From NCBI RefSeq assembly GCF_051401765.1, contig NW_027480567.1, positions 62,001-126,000 on the forward strand: a stretch of 64,000 nt of DNA, written 5' to 3'. The translations under genes and the position numbers were made by a program. Each line of letters begins with the position of its first letter. Positions within the stretch are counted from its first letter, which is position 1. Under the pieces are notes generated by a model that was given only the letters and a program-made list of their open reading frames with translations, had not been told where the DNA came from and made no database searches. Shown piece by piece: positions 61,037-64,000 of the stretch. Origin of the DNA: Calliopsis andreniformis (taxonomy: Eukaryota > Arthropoda > Insecta > Hymenoptera > Andrenidae).

Positions 61037-61880
61037 CCACGAAAACCGATGCTTGGGAAGTTTCGAGTCATATTGGTGAAATGTCACCGAGCTGAAGAAA
61101 TATTGCGAATTTCACGTCAAACGCCTACTGTTTTAGGGAGGAACGGGTTCGAAATAAATTCCGCAATTCTTAGTTACGAGAAAAATATATATTATTACCA
61201 TGTCCGCGTGTCGCGGTGCTGCGTCGTCATAAAGACTGTTCCCATCGGAAGCTCCCCACTCCGCCATCGGTGAAAGCCTGTTTCACATAGTTTTATCATT
61301 GGCGCGCAACTCAACACCTACCTTAACGTAAAAGTACGCATTATATATCGCTGAAAACGATGCTTAGGCAAGTTTCGAGTCATACTGGTGAAATACCACC
61401 GCACTTGACAAAATAATGCGGATTTCACGTCAAACGTCAACTTTAACGTAAAACTACGCTATATACCACTGACATCGATGCTTGGGCAAGTTTCGTGTCA
61501 TACTGGTGAAATATCGCCATGCTTCCTGTAATACTGCGAATTTCGCGTCAAACGTCGACTTTAACGTGAGACTACGCTATATACCACTGACATCGATGCT
61601 TGGGCAAGTTTCGTGTCATACTGGTGAAATATCGCCATGCTTCCTGTAATACTGCGAATTTCGCGTCAAATGTCGATTGTAACGTGAGACTACGCAGTAT
61701 ATATCACTGAAATAGATATTTGGGCAAGTTTTGAGCTATGTCAGTAAAATATATCCGCATTTGATGAAATATTGCGAATTTTAAGTCAAACGTCGATTTT
61801 AATTTGACACTACGCATTACAAGTCACTGAAAACGATGTCTCGACAAGTTTCCAGACGTATTGGTGAAATATAACCGCGT
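61037..61880. repeat. 118-120 bp minisatellite, about six units
   Basis: The landmark GATGCTTGGGCAAGTTTCG and its variants begin at 61048, 61359, 61477, 61595, 61715 and 61835. Units three and four are almost identical. Each unit also holds CATACTGGTGAAATA, GCGAATTTC and GTCAAACGTCGA. The first interval is 311 bp because of extra, GC-richer DNA at about 61110-61320. Confidence 0.9.
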
Positions 61881-62030
61881 TTGCCTACGAAGTACCACCT
61901 TTCTGAATAGGGAATTTAGAAGAGGATACCGTGGAGGTTTTAGTGGGTGAGAGTCCCACACTACTCTGACAGACCTAAGGTGTGCGGTAGGACATTTCCT
62001 CCACGTGATACTAAAAAAAAAGAAAATCCA
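61881..62030 (+). other. Possible retroelement 3' end with A-rich tail
   Basis: A GC-balanced segment with GAGTCCCACACTACTC ends in GATACTAAAAAAAAAG at about 62022. A unique segment ending in an A tract is typical of a SINE or LINE 3' end, but I do not recognise the family. Confidence 0.3.
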
Positions 62031-62215
62031 GGCCGCAGTTTGCACCCAGGCTGCAGTTTGAGCCGCTACTCAACCAGATCGGACAATTAGGGCCGCAGAA
62101 ATCGATTTGAAAAGCATAAAATTGAGAACAAGTAAGCAGTTTTTCGATCTTATGATAGATACCGATACAGTGGATGGCAGAATAATGATTGTATTTAGTG
62201 TAATAGTAATTTAGT
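62031..62215 (-). repeat. One unit of the 165-bp repeat, inverted
   Basis: Reading on the minus strand, this matches the first unit at 26990-27140, including CGGCCCTAATTGTCCGATC and the same junction to the DNA upstream of ND2. Confidence 0.9.
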
Positions 62216-62292
62216 AATAATTTTAATTCCATAAACTTCAAAAATTTATATGCTCATACACTAAAATATAAAGATTTAACAAAAAATTTACC

Positions 62293-63588
62293 ATGATAAA
62301 AAATTTTTATTCTTATTTTTCATCTATAATAATTATCCTTTTATCGCTATTTTCTCTAATATTAAACAATATATTTTTCATTTGACTAATTATAGAAATT
62401 ACTAACTTAATTCTTTTATCATTATTAGCTATTTCAAAAAATATGAGAATTAGAGTTCTTTATTTTTTTATTTCATTTATTAGAAGATCTGTAGTTTTAA
62501 CGGGAATTTTATTTAATAATTTTAATGTATACTCATCAATCCTGATAATAATGGGAACTTCATTAAAATTCGGGATTATTCCATTTAATGCTTGATTTAA
62601 TTTTATATTTAAATCAATTAATTTCATAAATGCATTTTTATTCATAACATTCATAAAATTAATTCCTTTTATTCTTTTAATAAATTCAATCCCTATAAAA
62701 GAATTATTAATTATAATTACTCTAAATTTAATTGTATCACCGCTATTAATATTAAATAAAAATTCTTTAATAGTAATAATATCATTTTCTTCAATTTATC
62801 AAACTTCATTAATAATAACATTAATATATTTTGTTACACACGAAGTTTCGAGAAGAGAAACCTTTATTCGTTCACAATTGACGTTACAATTATTGACAAT
62901 GATTTTGACGAGAAAACCACCAGAGTCTAACTCAGGACTAACTCTCGCGTTCGCCTGCCCCCCTCTTTATACTCTTTCTTATCGCTTCCTCGCGTCAGCT
63001 TTTCGTTTGGCTCATCGTGTTTACTTGGACCATGAGATTCCCAACGTTGGCTTTTGCGTTCGGCGTACGTTTGGCTCGTCGCGTTTGCGTCGCTTCTAAC
63101 GTTAGCTTTTCGTTTGGTTTATTTTGTTACTTCGCTCGGCCCGTGAGAATTTAAATTTTTATATTTTTATTCTTTACTTCATCATATATTCAGTATTATC
63201 ATATAATATAATCTATTTAATCATAGATATAAAATTAGAAAATAAAATAGAAATAATAATCTTTAACAATAAATCAAAACTTACATTTTTTTATTTATTA
63301 CTAACATATATACTTATTCCACCAATAGGAGTGTTTTCTTTAAAATGATTAGGGTTAGAGAACTTAGTAATTAAACTTAATGGTTTTAATCTTATCCTAT
63401 CTATCATTATTGTAATATCAAGACTATTAATAATTTGAAATTATTTAAATTTTATTAATAACAATTTATTCAATAAAAATTACTCAAATATATTCTTAAA
63501 ATACAAATATATAGATGTGTGAATTTTATTCATTATAAATATTATAGTAATTATATTTAGAATCATATACATTTACTTTAAAATCTAA
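62293..63588 (+). pseudogene. ND2: NUMT B: ND2, interrupted by a small LTR
   Basis: Plus-strand ND2 from ATG at 62293 to TAA at 63586-63588. Removing the 317-bp insertion (62832-63148) and one 4-bp duplication leaves 975 nt, 325 codons, equal to the NUMT A copy and apparently open in mitochondrial code. It differs from copy A by scattered substitutions. The insertion in copy A (after the Phe-Ile-Leu-Leu region near 62675) is absent here, and the one here is absent in A. Confidence 0.92.
62832..63148 (-). mobile_element. Small solo LTR, 317 bp
   Basis: Flanked by the 4-bp repeat ATTT (62828-62831 and 63149-63152). On the minus strand it has a TATA box (GTATAAAG, 62972-62965), then GC-rich DNA, an AATAAA signal (62868-62863) and an end CGTGTGTAACA. 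This order of promoter then polyadenylation signal supports an LTR read on the minus strand. Its 5' end reads TCTCACGGG and not TG, which may be mutated. Confidence 0.72.
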
Positions 63589-63652
63589 TTTCTAAAAAAT
63601 TACATTTTATTTTTAAATTTGCAATTTAATATTTTGATTAAACTATAGAAAT
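63587..63652 (-). tRNA. trnC: NUMT B: mitochondrial tRNA-Cys (GCA)
   Basis: Inverted copy of 23538-23603 with the same arms and anticodon. Confidence 0.83.
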
Positions 63653-63662
63653 TATATTAATA

Positions 63663-63733
63663 GTATTAGAAAATTTTATTTTCATAAATAAATTTACAAT
63701 TTATTCCTTTTATCAGGCATAATACTCTAATAC
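63663..63733 (-). tRNA. trnY: NUMT B: mitochondrial tRNA-Tyr (GTA)
   Basis: Inverted copy of 23457-23528; one visible difference is GCCTGATAA for GTCCGATAA in the D arm. Confidence 0.83.
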
Positions 63734-63741
63734 TTTATTTA

Positions 63742-63810
63742 AAGATTTTAAGTTAATTTTAAACTATTAATCTTCAAAATTAAAAATATAAATTTAATTT
63801 TATAAATCTT
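63742..63810 (+). tRNA. trnW: NUMT B: mitochondrial tRNA-Trp (TCA)
   Basis: Acceptor arms AAGATTT and AAATCTT, anticodon TCA; counterpart of 23380-23448. Confidence 0.84.
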
Positions 63811-63811
63811 A

Positions 63812-64000
63812 ATTTCTTCGTGAATAAAAAAATGATTATACTCCACTAATCATAAAAATATTGGCATATTATATTTTATATTCGCTATATGATCAGGAAT
63901 AATTGGTTCATCAATAAGATTTATTATTCGATTAGAATTAAGAAGACAGGGGCATGAATTAAAAATGATCAGATTTATAATTCAATTGTAACGTCTCATG
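63812..64000 (+). pseudogene. COX1: NUMT B: COX1, 5' end, running off the window
   Basis: Starts ATT after trnW with Ser-Ser-Trp-Met-Lys-Lys-Trp and Ser-Thr-Asn-His-Lys. The frame is lost at AAGAAGACAGGGGCATGAA (about 63940-63960), the same one-base lesion as in NUMT A. It continues past the end of the window. Confidence 0.92.

Overview
The window looks like repeat-rich nuclear DNA of an insect, most likely a hymenopteran and possibly a bee. No ordinary single-copy host gene is recognisable. Four things support this: (i) several long nuclear copies of mitochondrial DNA (NUMTs) that read well only with the invertebrate mitochondrial code; (ii) the tRNA orders in those copies, COX2-trnD-trnK-ATP8-ATP6 and ND2-trnC-trnY-trnW-COX1, which as I recall them match bee mitochondrial genomes rather than the ancestral insect order; (iii) a copia retrotransposon close to the insect type; (iv) a Merlin transposon, a P-element-like remnant and a protein-primed DNA polymerase B element of kinds common in insect genomes. 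The taxon call is inference.

Layout. 1-20506: a degenerate minisatellite of a 7-bp unit (GAGGATT on +) with higher-order repeats of about 1 kb or more; its long minus-strand ORFs are arithmetic artefacts. 20508-26887: NUMT A on the minus strand (ATP6, ATP8, trnK, trnD, COX2, trnL2, COX1, trnW, trnY, trnC, ND2), with a 2.3-kb TG...CA insertion inside ND2. 26970-27640: four tandem copies of a 165-bp repeat. 28010-28858: a decayed LINE 3' end. 29143-32755: a second mitochondrial block (trnP, trnT, ND4L, ND4, trnH, ND5). 32829-34102: a P-element-like transposase remnant. 34103-36576: no recognised gene. 36577-44638: an 8-kb Merlin DNA transposon whose four transposase exons are all open, with a copia element (38951-43797) inserted in exon 1 and a foldback MITE in intron 3. 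44870-47600: a foldback arm, then NUMT C (COX1, trnW, trnY, trnC, ND2), a 1-kb foldback element and an inverted COX1 fragment. 48030-48960: a triplet repeat.

49679-58523 is the most interesting block: a virus-like Polinton/adintovirus-type element. It has a spliced minus-strand gene of unknown function, a protein-primed DNA polymerase B (+), a retrovirus-like integrase with a chromodomain-like end (-), a coiled-coil ORF overlapping it (-) and a further short ORF (-) cut off by a foldback transposon. It is broken by stops and transposon insertions. 58524-61032: that foldback element, carrying a nested 1-kb solo LTR. 61037-61880: a 120-bp minisatellite. 62031-64000: NUMT B on the plus strand, an inverted duplicate of part of NUMT A. 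It shares the 165-bp repeat junction and a COX1 indel, but has a different LTR insertion in ND2.

The relative order of events can be read in part. Mitochondrial DNA entered the nucleus, part of it was duplicated in inverted orientation, and the two copies then took different LTR-like insertions in ND2. Copia inserted into Merlin recently (LTRs about 2% different), and a solo LTR inserted into a foldback element that sits in the polymerase B element.
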